Shown: positions 16,718 to 24,542 of the stretch, in pieces
How positions within the stretch are numbered: the first letter of the stretch is position 1
Layout of the letters: the number at the start of each line of letters is the position of its first letter
Source of the DNA: Planctomycetota bacterium
GTDB lineage: Bacteria > Planctomycetota > UBA1135 > UBA2386
NCBI GenBank assembly: GCA_028281765.1
Contig: JANQJF010000129.1
Location: 1-45,366 of the forward strand
Direction of reading: 5' to 3'
DNA length: 45,366 bases
Notes under the pieces: generated by a model
Database searches by the model: none
Told to the model about the DNA's origin: nothing
The model's input: the letters and a program-made list of their open reading frames with translations, nothing else
Made by a program: the position numbers and the translations under genes

Positions 16718-17921
16718 CCTCGAGCCCTCCACCGATCGCACGCAGCATCCCCTGCGCCTTGTCCAGCGTCTCCCGGTACTCGGCGGCGGGATCGCTGTCC
16801 GCAGTGATGCCACCGCCGGTGTTGAAGCGCAGCCGCCCATCCCGACACGTCATCGTGCGGATCGCGACGTTGAGATGCATGCGCGGCCCGGGTCCGATCC
16901 ACCCGACCGCGCCGGTGTAGACGCCGCGACGAACGAGCTCGAGGTCTTCGAGGATCTCCATCGCGCGGAGCTTCGGCGCGCCGGTGATGCTGCCACCGGG
17001 GAAGATCGCACGCAGCAGATCGACGTGACCGCACTCGGCACGAAGTCGCGCCGTGACGGTCGCGAACAGGTGGTGCACTTGCGCGAAGCTATCGTGCTCG
17101 GGGAATGACCCGACCTCGACCGAAGACGCCTCGGCGACCTTGCCGAAGTCGTTGCGCAACAGGTCGACGATCATCGCGAGCTCCGCGAGATCCTTGTCGC
17201 TGGAAAGCAACTCCTCGAGCAGAGCAGCGTCCCGGCCCGGGTCGGAATCCCGAGGTCGCGTGCCCTTGATCGGCCGAGTGCGGATCGTCGACTCGTCCCG
17301 CCACACGAGCTCTTCGGGTGACGAGCTCAGGACCGCAGTGCCTTCGCCCGTCTCGAGGTATGTCGCGAACGGCGCGGGGCTGATCTTGCAAAGCCGCCAG
17401 AACAACTCGCGTGGGTCGCCGTCGAACCGGCCGCTGAACGGCTGCGTCAAATTGGCCTGGAAGATGTCGCCTTCGCGGATGTGCTCGACGACGCGGGCGA
17501 CCAGCGCCTCGTAGTCCGCACGCGGCAGATGCGGTGCGACCGAGCACGCGGGCACCTCCGGCGCATCGGGCACGGATGATGGGTTCCAGGTCTCCGACTC
17601 GCCGAAGGCCGTGAAGTGAAGAACGGGCACGGGCATGTCGTCGGCGATGCGGCGCGGGAGCGCTTCGACCGCGTCGCGGAGGTCGTAGCCCAGGTAGCCG
17701 ACACACGCGCGCTGACCGTGCCGCGCGACGAATCTTTCGAGCTGGTCCAGAGCCGGGGAGACGGCCTCCGCCGGCACGCTCAGCACGTCGACGGGCGCAC
17801 GAAACAGGGTCGCGGGCCCGTCGCCGCACGAATGCAGGAGCGCGACGGGCTCGTCCCGCGGCGCGTCGAGCAGCGCGCGGAATGGCGCAACGCCGGCTGC
17901 ATCGACTTTGGAAACGGGCAT
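16707..17921 (-). CDS. pabB: Aminodeoxychorismate synthase component I
   Basis: 404 residues, shorter than TrpE and typical of stand-alone PabB. The chorismate-binding domain shows EGDIFQANLTQPF (150-162), the diagnostic PIKGT with Lys219 (TrpE has PIAGT), DLLRNDFGKV, FPGGSITGAPK, and a C-terminal NTGGGITADSDPAAEY. It makes 4-amino-4-deoxychorismate from chorismate and ammonia delivered by the glutaminase PabA, which is not in this window. The last 11 nt overlap pabC. A TAGAAT lies 4 nt before the ATG, so this gene may also have a very short leader. Divergent from the SPFH pair. Confidence 0.94.
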   Translation of the reverse strand: MPVSKVDAAGVAPFRALLDAPRDEPVALLHSCGDGPATLFRAPVDVLSVPAEAVSPALDQLERFVARHGQRACVGYLGYDLRDAVEALPRRIADDMPVPVLHFTAFGESETWNPSSVPDAPEVPACSVAPHLPRADYEALVARVVEHIREGDIFQANLTQPFSGRFDGDPRELFWRLCKISPAPFATYLETGEGTAVLSSSPEELVWRDESTIRTRPIKGTRPRDSDPGRDAALLEELLSSDKDLAELAMIVDLLRNDFGKVAEASSVEVGSFPEHDSFAQVHHLFATVTARLRAECGHVDLLRAIFPGGSITGAPKLRAMEILEDLELVRRGVYTGAVGWIGPGPRMHLNVAIRTMTCRDGRLRFNTGGGITADSDPAAEYRETLDKAQGMLRAIGGGLEGAD

Positions 17922-17986
17922 CGGGATTCTAATGAATGGGGTCGGCGTTGCCCGTTAGCTTAGCGCCGACCGGAGCCAGAGGCCCA

Positions 17987-19096
17987 ATGGACGTCGTCAT
18001 CAAACGCAAACCCGTCAACATCCCCGTCTTGCCGATCTCTGCGGCCGCGCTCGTCGTGCTGCTGCTGCTTACGACGATGCGCATGGACCGCATCGAAGCC
18101 AACGAGATCGGCGTCTTCGTCAACAACATCAGCGGCGACATCTCCGTCGCGATGTCACCGGGAGTCCAGATCTACAACGGCTGGATCACGGACTTCTACA
18201 AGCTCGACAACACCGAGCAGAGCTACCGAATGGAGGGCGAGCGCGGCACGCCTCGCGACTCGGTTCGGATCAAGACGAAGGACGGCGCAGACGTCAGCCT
18301 GAACGTCGCGATCAACTACCGCCTGGTCCAAGACTCGACCGTCATCCGCGACAGCGTCGTGCCGGAGTGCGGCCTCCACAAGCTCGACGAAATCGACTCC
18401 TACAAGCTCAAGTGGATCCGCGACTTCGCGCGTTCGGTCGCGCGATACAAGTTCGGCGAGCTGACGCCCAAGCGCTTCTATCTCGCCGACGAACGCAACG
18501 CGAAGGCGCGCGAGGCGTCCGACGAACTCAACCGCCTCCTGAACCCGCACGGCATCGACGTCACCCTCGTGGTCCCTGGCAAGTTCTGGTTCTACGAGGA
18601 ATTCGAGACGATGATCAACGACAAGAAGGCCGCCGAGCAGGAGGTCAAGAGCGAGGAGTCGAAAGCGCGCGCGGCGCTGCAGGCGCAAGAGCGCGAGAAG
18701 ATCACCGCCGAGGCCGCGAAGAACGTGGCGATCGCCCGCAAGCGCGGCGAGCTCGACAAGCGCGTGCTCGAGGTCGAGGCCGAAGCCGAGCAGAAGACCA
18801 AGGAAGCCGAGGCCTACGCCTATTCGACGAAGACCTTGGCGGACGCCGAGTTCTACCGCGCGAAGAACGAAGCGCAGGCGATCATCGCGCAGGCAACCGC
18901 GGAGGCGGAGGGCCTGTCGCGCCTGGCCAACTCGATGGCCGGTGACGGCGCGAAGAACCTCGTGAAGCTGCAGTACGCCGAGGCCCTGCAGCTCGCCGAG
19001 ATCTCCGGCGTTCCCTACGCGACCGATCCTCGCATCCAGCGCGTCGACCTGAGCGGCGCCGCCAACGCACTCTCGAACCGGGGAGGCCAGAAGTGA
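17987..19096 (+). CDS. SPFH/Band 7 membrane protein (first of pair)
   Basis: 369 residues from the ATG at 17987, preceded by AGAGG. One N-terminal membrane anchor (about 16-34, SAAALVVLLLLTTM) is followed by the Band 7 domain (about 37-225; ANEIGVFVNNISGD, VSLNVAINYRL). A long charged coiled coil with EAEAEQKTKEAEAYAYSTKT then leads to a C-terminal VKLQYAEALQLAEISG. The form is that of prohibitin/HflK-type proteins, which assemble into ring-shaped scaffolds that organise membrane proteases or lipid domains. The stop overlaps the GTG start of a second SPFH protein, implying a heteromeric complex. No FtsH or NfeD gene is adjacent. Confidence 0.88.
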   Translation: MDVVIKRKPVNIPVLPISAAALVVLLLLTTMRMDRIEANEIGVFVNNISGDISVAMSPGVQIYNGWITDFYKLDNTEQSYRMEGERGTPRDSVRIKTKDGADVSLNVAINYRLVQDSTVIRDSVVPECGLHKLDEIDSYKLKWIRDFARSVARYKFGELTPKRFYLADERNAKAREASDELNRLLNPHGIDVTLVVPGKFWFYEEFETMINDKKAAEQEVKSEESKARAALQAQEREKITAEAAKNVAIARKRGELDKRVLEVEAEAEQKTKEAEAYAYSTKTLADAEFYRAKNEAQAIIAQATAEAEGLSRLANSMAGDGAKNLVKLQYAEALQLAEISGVPYATDPRIQRVDLSGAANALSNRGGQK

Positions 19097-20145
19097 AAGC
19101 CATTCGCAACGTGAGTATCGCGGTCATCGCGGCCGTCGTCCTGCTGATCCTCGCCCGCACGCTCGTGATCAAGATCGAGCCTGGCGAGATCGGCGTGCTG
19201 ACGCGCTTCGACGGCCTCGACGAGCACGACTACGGTCCCGGCTACCACATGAGCCTGCCTTGGGTCCACCGCTGGTCGCGCATGGACGCGACCGTGCAGA
19301 CCCTCCACATGATGAGCAACCTCAAGGCCAACGAAGAGGGCCGCGGTCCGCTCATCGTCAAGAGCCGTGAGGGCGCGAGCGTCACGATGGACGTGAGCAT
19401 CAAATACCAGATCTCCGACGACAAGGTCTGGGAGATCGTCCGCCAGCACGGCACCGGCAGCACGCGACGGTCTGGCTACAAGGCCAAGGTCGAAGACCGC
19501 GCCGACCGCGTCCTCCAGGAAGCGCTCGGCTCGATCAACACAGAAGACTTCTACGATCCGGAGAAGCGCGCCGACGTCGCACGCACGATGGAAGAGAGCC
19601 TGACGGCCGACCTCAAGTCGCTCGACGTGGACCTCATCGCGATCCTCATCCGCGACGTGCAGTTCCAGGAGGACTTCGAGAAGCGCATCAAGGAGAAGGC
19701 GCTCGCCGAAGAGGCGATCGAACTCAACCAGGCGCAGGCGCAGGCCGCGGAGTACCGCGGTCGCACCAACAAGATCGAAGCCGAGACCGAGGCGATCGTG
19801 CAAGTCATCGACCAGGAACGTGAGAAGGAACTCACGACGCTGACCGCCGAGAACAACCGCAAGATCGAAGCGCTACGCGCGGACTACCAGAAGAAGGTCG
19901 TCGAGATCAAATCCGACGCCGACCTGCACGCCGCGCAGCAGAAAGCCGCAGCGACCAAGCTACTCAAGGAGTCGGAAGCCGCGGGGCAAACGCTGCGACG
20001 CAAGGCGCTCGCCGTCGAGGGTGGCGACAACTACGTCGCGCTGGAGCTCGCGCGGAATCTGAACCTCGGCACGATGCAGATCTCGACGCAGGCGACGAAC
20101 CCGCTCGACGTCGACGCGATTCTGCACGCGCTCGGAACGAAGTAG
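19093..20145 (+). CDS. SPFH/Band 7 membrane protein (second of pair)
   Basis: 350 residues from a GTG that overlaps the preceding stop (GTGA), with GGAGG 6-7 nt upstream. Membrane anchor at residues about 5-24 (NVSIAVIAAVVLLILAR), then Band 7 domain (IEPGEIGVLTRFDG, GYHMSLPWVHRW, VTMDVSIKYQIS) and a coiled coil rich in Ala/Glu/Lys to about residue 300. The short C-terminal tail contains NYVALELARNLNLG. The protein is a divergent partner of the upstream protein rather than a recent duplicate. An HflC- or prohibitin-like role in a membrane ring complex is inferred. Confidence 0.88.
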   Translation: MKAIRNVSIAVIAAVVLLILARTLVIKIEPGEIGVLTRFDGLDEHDYGPGYHMSLPWVHRWSRMDATVQTLHMMSNLKANEEGRGPLIVKSREGASVTMDVSIKYQISDDKVWEIVRQHGTGSTRRSGYKAKVEDRADRVLQEALGSINTEDFYDPEKRADVARTMEESLTADLKSLDVDLIAILIRDVQFQEDFEKRIKEKALAEEAIELNQAQAQAAEYRGRTNKIEAETEAIVQVIDQEREKELTTLTAENNRKIEALRADYQKKVVEIKSDADLHAAQQKAAATKLLKESEAAGQTLRRKALAVEGGDNYVALELARNLNLGTMQISTQATNPLDVDAILHALGTK

Positions 20146-20187
20146 CAGCAGCGGAGCGCGCGAGGTGGGCGACGGCCGGCCTCGGCC

Positions 20188-20964
20188 TCAGCTGCGCAAC
20201 CAGCCGGGCTTGCGCTTCTCGAGGAAGGCCTTGAGCCCCTCGTCCATCTCCTCGGTCGAGCTGATCGCACCGAAGAGATCCGCCTCGAGTTCGAGCCCCT
20301 GCTCGAGCGACATGTCGGCGCCGCGGCGCGCAGCCTGTTTCGCGAGCGCGACGGCCTGCGGGCCGCGGCTGACGATGCGCATCGCGATCTTCTTTACGCC
20401 GTCGAGCAGTCCCGCCGCCGGGAAGACGGCATTGACCAGACCGATGCGGAGTGCGTCCTCGGCGCCGATGTGGTCGCCGGTCAGGATCATCTGCAGCGCG
20501 TTGCCCATGCCGACAAGGCGCGGCAGACGCTGCGTGCCGCCGTAGCCCGGAATGATGCCGAGCGACACTTCGGGAAGACCGAGCTTGGCCGAGTCCGCCG
20601 CAAAACGCATGTCGCACGACAGCGCGAGCTCGAGTCCTCCGCCGAGGGCATACCCGTTGATCGCGACGATCACGGGCTTCGGCGACGACTCGATCGCGGT
20701 CGTCAGGGCCTGCCCGTGCTGGGCATTCGTCTTGCCACCGAGCACGCCCTGCCCGACGAGTCCGCCGATGTCCGCGCCGGCGACGAACGCCTTCTCGCCG
20801 GAACCAGTGAGGATGATCGCGCCGACGTCGTCGCTCGTCGACAGCTCGTCGATCGCGCTGTGCAACGCCGTGATCGTGTCGTAGTCGAGCGCGTTGAGCT
20901 TGTCGGGACGGTTGACGGTAACGATGGCGAGGTAGCCCTCACGGTCGACGAGGACGGAGGTCAC
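20188..20964 (-). CDS. Enoyl-CoA hydratase (crotonase family)
   Basis: 258 residues, the usual length. Crotonase signature AINGYALGGGLELALSCDMR supplies the oxyanion-hole glycines and the first catalytic Glu. The second catalytic Glu lies in LGLPEVSLGIIPGYGGTQRL, and KAFVAGADIGGL carries the acyl-CoA-binding loop. With both glutamates present, hydration of short-chain trans-2-enoyl-CoA is expected. The GTG start overlaps the stop of the cyclophilin upstream (4 nt), and the thiolase gene heads the same cluster. Together they suggest fatty-acid or hydroxybutyryl-CoA metabolism. Confidence 0.93.
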   Translation of the reverse strand: MTSVLVDREGYLAIVTVNRPDKLNALDYDTITALHSAIDELSTSDDVGAIILTGSGEKAFVAGADIGGLVGQGVLGGKTNAQHGQALTTAIESSPKPVIVAINGYALGGGLELALSCDMRFAADSAKLGLPEVSLGIIPGYGGTQRLPRLVGMGNALQMILTGDHIGAEDALRIGLVNAVFPAAGLLDGVKKIAMRIVSRGPQAVALAKQAARRGADMSLEQGLELEADLFGAISSTEEMDEGLKAFLEKRKPGWLRS

Positions 20965-21659
20965 GCCTCACCTCCGGCAGCTTCTTCCGCCTTCGGCTCG
21001 GCCTCCTCCGACGGTGCTTCGGGCTCCGTCGCAGTCGACGCATCCGCCTCGGCGGGCGGCGCCTCTGGGGGCTGGCCTTCGACCGATTGTCCTTCCGCCG
21101 CCGGCTCTTCCGCCTGCTCCGGCTCGGGCTCCGCTTCGCGCAGCGCTACGCCCTGGATCGTGATCCGCTCGACGGGCTTGCTGCGTTCGCCGCCAGAACC
21201 GAAGTCGCACTCGACCGTCGCGATCGCGTCGAGCACGTCGAGCCCGTCCTTCAGATAGCCGAACGCCGTGTAGTTGCCATCGAGCGACTCGACGTGATCC
21301 GCGTGCACGATGAAGAACTGGCTACCGGCCGAGTTCGGGTCCTGCGCGCGCGCCATCGAGAGAACACCACGCTCGTGCTTGACGTCGTTGAACTCCGCGT
21401 CGATTTGGTAGCCAGGACCGCCCGTGCCGGGCGTGCCCGACTCGCCTTCGCGGCTGTTCGGACACCCGGTCTGGACCATGAAGTTGCGGATCACGCGGTG
21501 GAACGCGACGCCGTCGTAGAAACCCTTCTGCGCGAGCTCCGCGAAGTTGCGCACGTGGCGCGGCGCCTTGTCGGCGTGGAAGCGCACGACGAGATCGCCG
21601 CGGTCGGTCGTGACCGTCGCTTCGAGCCGGGAAAGGTCGATTTGTTCGAGATCGATCAT
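20961..21659 (-). CDS. Cytosolic cyclophilin-type peptidyl-prolyl isomerase with acidic tail
   Basis: 232 residues from MIDLEQIDLSRLEATV; the frame is open further upstream, but that stretch overlaps the neighbouring gene. The cyclophilin core (about 10-170) has GDLVVRFHADKAPRHVRNF, the active-site Arg/Phe in FHRVIRNFMVQTGCP, and GSQFFIVHAD. The last 60 residues are a low-complexity Glu/Ala/Pro tail unlike ordinary PpiB. There is no signal peptide, so it should act in the cytosol. A related periplasmic isomerase lies 11 bp upstream, indicating an ancient tandem duplication. Translationally coupled to the enoyl-CoA hydratase. Confidence 0.92.
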   Translation of the reverse strand: MIDLEQIDLSRLEATVTTDRGDLVVRFHADKAPRHVRNFAELAQKGFYDGVAFHRVIRNFMVQTGCPNSREGESGTPGTGGPGYQIDAEFNDVKHERGVLSMARAQDPNSAGSQFFIVHADHVESLDGNYTAFGYLKDGLDVLDAIATVECDFGSGGERSKPVERITIQGVALREAEPEPEQAEEPAAEGQSVEGQPPEAPPAEADASTATEPEAPSEEAEPKAEEAAGGEA

Positions 21660-21670
21660 GGCTGCGTTCG

Positions 21671-22612
21671 CTAATTGAGGACGGGGAGGACGACCGCGGC
21701 GTAGAGGTGGACCGGCGTCATCGGGTCGGAACGCTGCCGACCGCCGGTGCGCACGTTCGCGATGCTGTCGAGCGCCTCGAAGCCGGACTCGAGCTTGCCG
21801 AACGCGGTGTACTGGTTGTCGAGGTGCGACGCGGTGCCGTGCACGATGAAGAACTGACATCCGTGCGTATTCGGCGCGGTCAACCGCGCCGCGGAGAGCA
21901 CGCCGCGGACGTGCTTGATGTCATTGAACTCGGCGTCGATCGTGTAGCCCGGGTTGCCGGTGCCGGGCCGGCCCGTCGCACCTTCCTTCGTGTTCGGACA
22001 GCCACCCTGGATCATGAACCCACGGATGATGCGGTGGAACTGCGTGCCGTCGTAGAAGCCCGTCTTCGCGAGCTTGAGGAAGTTCTTGACGTGGTTCGGC
22101 GCTTTGTCCGGACGGAACGTCAGGGTCATGTCACCGTGGTTCGTGACGAGACGAACCTTCGTCTTCGCGAGGTCGAGCGTCGCGATGTCCAGGTTCTCCT
22201 GCGACGCGCGCACCCGCAACTCGGCCTCGGCGCCCTCGGCTCCCGCCCACTTGAACGTCACCGACTTGATGCCGTCGTCAGGCGCCGACGCCGGCAGCTT
22301 CGCGAGATCGACGTCGAGCATGCGCTCGACCTTGGTACCGGCGGCCAGGGCGACCGTGCCGTCCTTCGACTCGTCGATCTTGCCGATCAGTCCCCCACCG
22401 GAATAGGCGTCGAGGCTCATCCCGGTCAGCAGCGTCTGATCGATCTCGCAGTCGCGCTGGATCTCGACCGTGAGCTGCAGGGAAGCGGAGCCGCCCGAGC
22501 TGACGATCGGCTTGACGGCCTTCAGCCCGATGCGAAACGCCGCGTCGTTCTGCGCGGCAAGTCCGAGCGCCGTCGCGAGCGCGGCGAGGATCGTGAGGAT
22601 TGTCGTTCTCAT
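21671..22612 (-). CDS. Exported cyclophilin-type peptidyl-prolyl isomerase with N-terminal beta domain
   Basis: 313 residues. Signal peptide to about residue 20 (MRTTILTILAALATALGLAA). Residues about 24-150 form an N-terminal beta-sandwich-like domain (IVSSGGSASLQLTVEIQRDC) similar to those placed before enzymes for surface or partner binding. The cyclophilin domain follows (about 155-310): GDMTLTFRPDKAPNHVKNF, FHRIIRGFMIQGGCP and GCQFFIVHGT. It should catalyse proline isomerisation during folding of exported proteins. It pairs with the cytosolic cyclophilin gene downstream. Confidence 0.92.
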   Translation of the reverse strand: MRTTILTILAALATALGLAAQNDAAFRIGLKAVKPIVSSGGSASLQLTVEIQRDCEIDQTLLTGMSLDAYSGGGLIGKIDESKDGTVALAAGTKVERMLDVDLAKLPASAPDDGIKSVTFKWAGAEGAEAELRVRASQENLDIATLDLAKTKVRLVTNHGDMTLTFRPDKAPNHVKNFLKLAKTGFYDGTQFHRIIRGFMIQGGCPNTKEGATGRPGTGNPGYTIDAEFNDIKHVRGVLSAARLTAPNTHGCQFFIVHGTASHLDNQYTAFGKLESGFEALDSIANVRTGGRQRSDPMTPVHLYAAVVLPVLN

Positions 22613-22646
22613 GATGGTGGTCTTGTAGCTGTGCTTTGGCGGCGTC

Positions 22647-23834
22647 TCAACCGACGACCCGCTCGAACTCGATCGCCATGCCCATTCCGCCGCTCATGCA
22701 GAGGGTCGCCACGCCGAGTCGGGCGTCGCGGCGCCGCATCTCGTGCAGCAGCGTGACGACGATCCGCGCGCCGGTCGCGCCGATCGGGTGACCGAGCGCA
22801 ATCGCACCGCCGTTGACGTTGAGCTTGTCGCGGTCGATCGGCAGCTCCCGGAGGCAGCCGAGCATCTGCGCGGCGAACGCTTCGTTGAGCTCCCAGAGAT
22901 CGTAGTCGCCGACGTCGCGGCCGGCCTTCTCGCACATCCGCTGGACGGCGGGCACGGGCCCCATACCCATCGTGCGCGGCGACACGCCGGCGGTCGCCGA
23001 TGCGCCCAGGACGGCCAGCGGCTCGATGCCGCGCGCCTTCGCGACTGACGCCTTGGTCAGGACCAGAGCGGCCGCGCCGTCCGTGATGCCCGACGAGTTG
23101 CCCGCGTGCACGGTGCCGCCGTCGGGGCGGAACACCGGCGGCAGTTTGCCGAGCTTCTCGATCGTCACGTCGTGACGCACGTGCTCGTCGGTGTCGACGG
23201 TGACGTCGCCCTTGCGGTGCTGGATCGTGATCGGCGCGATCTCGTCCCGGAACCTGCCCGCGTCCTGCGCCGCGGCGGCCCGCTTGTGCGATTCCAGCGC
23301 GTACGCGTCCTGCTCGGGGCGATCGATCGTGTACTCGTCCGCGACGTACTCGGCCGTCATGCCCATCGGCTCGTCGAGGATGCCGCAGGTAAAGCCGTCC
23401 TTGTAGTTGCCGTCGAGCGCCTTCTGGTGACCGAGCCGGTACCCGTGCCGCATGTCGGGCAGCAAGAACGGGATGTTCGTCATGCTCTCCATGCCACCCG
23501 CGACGACGACGTCGCGGTCTTCGAGCAACAACGCCGCGCGCGCGAGGTCGATGGCCTTGAGGCTCGAGCCGCACGCCTTGTTGACCGTCATCGCGACCGT
23601 CGACTCCGGCATGCCCGCACGGATCGCGACCTGACGCGCCGGGTTGGGACCGGATCCGAGCTGTCGGGCCTGCCCGAACAGCACTTCATCGACATCGTTC
23701 GGCTGCAGTCCGCACGCATCGAGTGCACCCTGCACGGCGCCGACCCCGAGCTCGACCGCGGACAGCGCGGAGAGTCCGCCACAGAACTTTCCGATCGGCG
23801 TGCGGGAAGCGCCGATGATGACGATTGGTTCCAT
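22647..23834 (-). CDS. Acetyl-CoA C-acetyltransferase (thiolase)
   Basis: 395 residues, full length. The nucleophilic Cys88 is in VNKACGSSLKAI, the catalytic His in GGAIALGHPIGATGAR, and the second catalytic Cys in CMSGGMGMAIEFE. The short FCGGLSALSAVELG N-terminus and the loop sequence are those of biosynthetic thiolases (acetoacetyl-CoA formation, reversible), though a degradative role cannot be excluded. It heads a minus-strand cluster thiolase, exported cyclophilin (34 bp gap), cytosolic cyclophilin, enoyl-CoA hydratase. A GATAGA hexamer lies 8 nt before the ATG and no Shine-Dalgarno sequence is seen. Confidence 0.95.
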   Translation of the reverse strand: MEPIVIIGASRTPIGKFCGGLSALSAVELGVGAVQGALDACGLQPNDVDEVLFGQARQLGSGPNPARQVAIRAGMPESTVAMTVNKACGSSLKAIDLARAALLLEDRDVVVAGGMESMTNIPFLLPDMRHGYRLGHQKALDGNYKDGFTCGILDEPMGMTAEYVADEYTIDRPEQDAYALESHKRAAAAQDAGRFRDEIAPITIQHRKGDVTVDTDEHVRHDVTIEKLGKLPPVFRPDGGTVHAGNSSGITDGAAALVLTKASVAKARGIEPLAVLGASATAGVSPRTMGMGPVPAVQRMCEKAGRDVGDYDLWELNEAFAAQMLGCLRELPIDRDKLNVNGGAIALGHPIGATGARIVVTLLHEMRRRDARLGVATLCMSGGMGMAIEFERVVG

Positions 23835-23842
23835 CCGCGGAG

Positions 23843-23848
23843 TCTATC
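23843..23848 (-). promoter_or_regulatory. Minus-10-like element of the thiolase operon
   Basis: GATAGA on the minus strand, 8 nt before the thiolase ATG. It is the only AT-rich hexamer in a GC-rich leader. No clear minus-35. Confidence 0.35.
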
Positions 23849-23954
23849 CCCGCTCGACGCCGAGGCCACCGTCGAGTTTCGCCACAGTTCCGGCGCGGCA
23901 GCGGGTTCCGGTTGCCATCAAGAACGAGAGTTCGGGTAGCCGAAAGAACGGGTC

Positions 23955-24542
23955 ATGGGACTCTGGGGACCCAAGCGCAGAAAGCGCCCCACGAAGAGCG
24001 TCGAACCGACGGACGAGATGGAGTCCGTACGGAGGACGTCGTCCCTACCCAGCGGCGTCTTCAAGACCTGCGACAAGAGTGTCGAGGAGGCGCTGACCGG
24101 TCCTGTGGCCGAGGTCTTCCTGAGTCATATGTCGGGTCCGACCGCCGCCGCCGCGGCCGCCGCCGAGGCGAATCTGCCGCCGGTCGTCGTCGAAGGCAAC
24201 CAGGTCGCAAGCGAGGAGATCGACGACTTCCTCGCGCTCTACTCGAACGGTGAAGAGATCGAGGTCCCGGACGTCGCCGCGCGCCTCCGCTCGGAGCGCA
24301 TGTGGGTGCTCGCGGATCTCGCGACCAACGGCGCCGGCCGCGCGCGCGAACTCGCGACCCGCGAGCTGCGCGGGATGGTCGCACGGATGACGACCACGGA
24401 CGAGTTCGGTCTCGAGCTCCTCCACGAACTCGTCTCGGCGATCGAAGGCGCCGACGACAGCCAGAACGTCTCGGTGCTGCTCCAGGTGCTCCTTGCGTCG
24501 GCGCGCCAGGCCCTATCCAACATCGAGGATCTTGATGAGTAA
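23955..24542 (+). CDS. Unknown protein coupled to the HD-GYP gene
   Basis: 195 residues, not recognised. A basic N-terminus (GPKRRKRPTK) leads to an Ala-rich stretch with eight alanines interrupted once (about 64-72), then a helical acidic half with EEIDDFLALYSNGEEIEV and LLHELVSAIEGADDSQNVSV. No signal peptide, no membrane span. Its last 8 nt overlap the start of the HD-GYP gene, so the two are probably made together. The protein may be a partner or regulator of that phosphodiesterase-like protein. Divergent from the thiolase operon. Confidence 0.68.
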   Translation: MGLWGPKRRKRPTKSVEPTDEMESVRRTSSLPSGVFKTCDKSVEEALTGPVAEVFLSHMSGPTAAAAAAAEANLPPVVVEGNQVASEEIDDFLALYSNGEEIEVPDVAARLRSERMWVLADLATNGAGRARELATRELRGMVARMTTTDEFGLELLHELVSAIEGADDSQNVSVLLQVLLASARQALSNIEDLDE

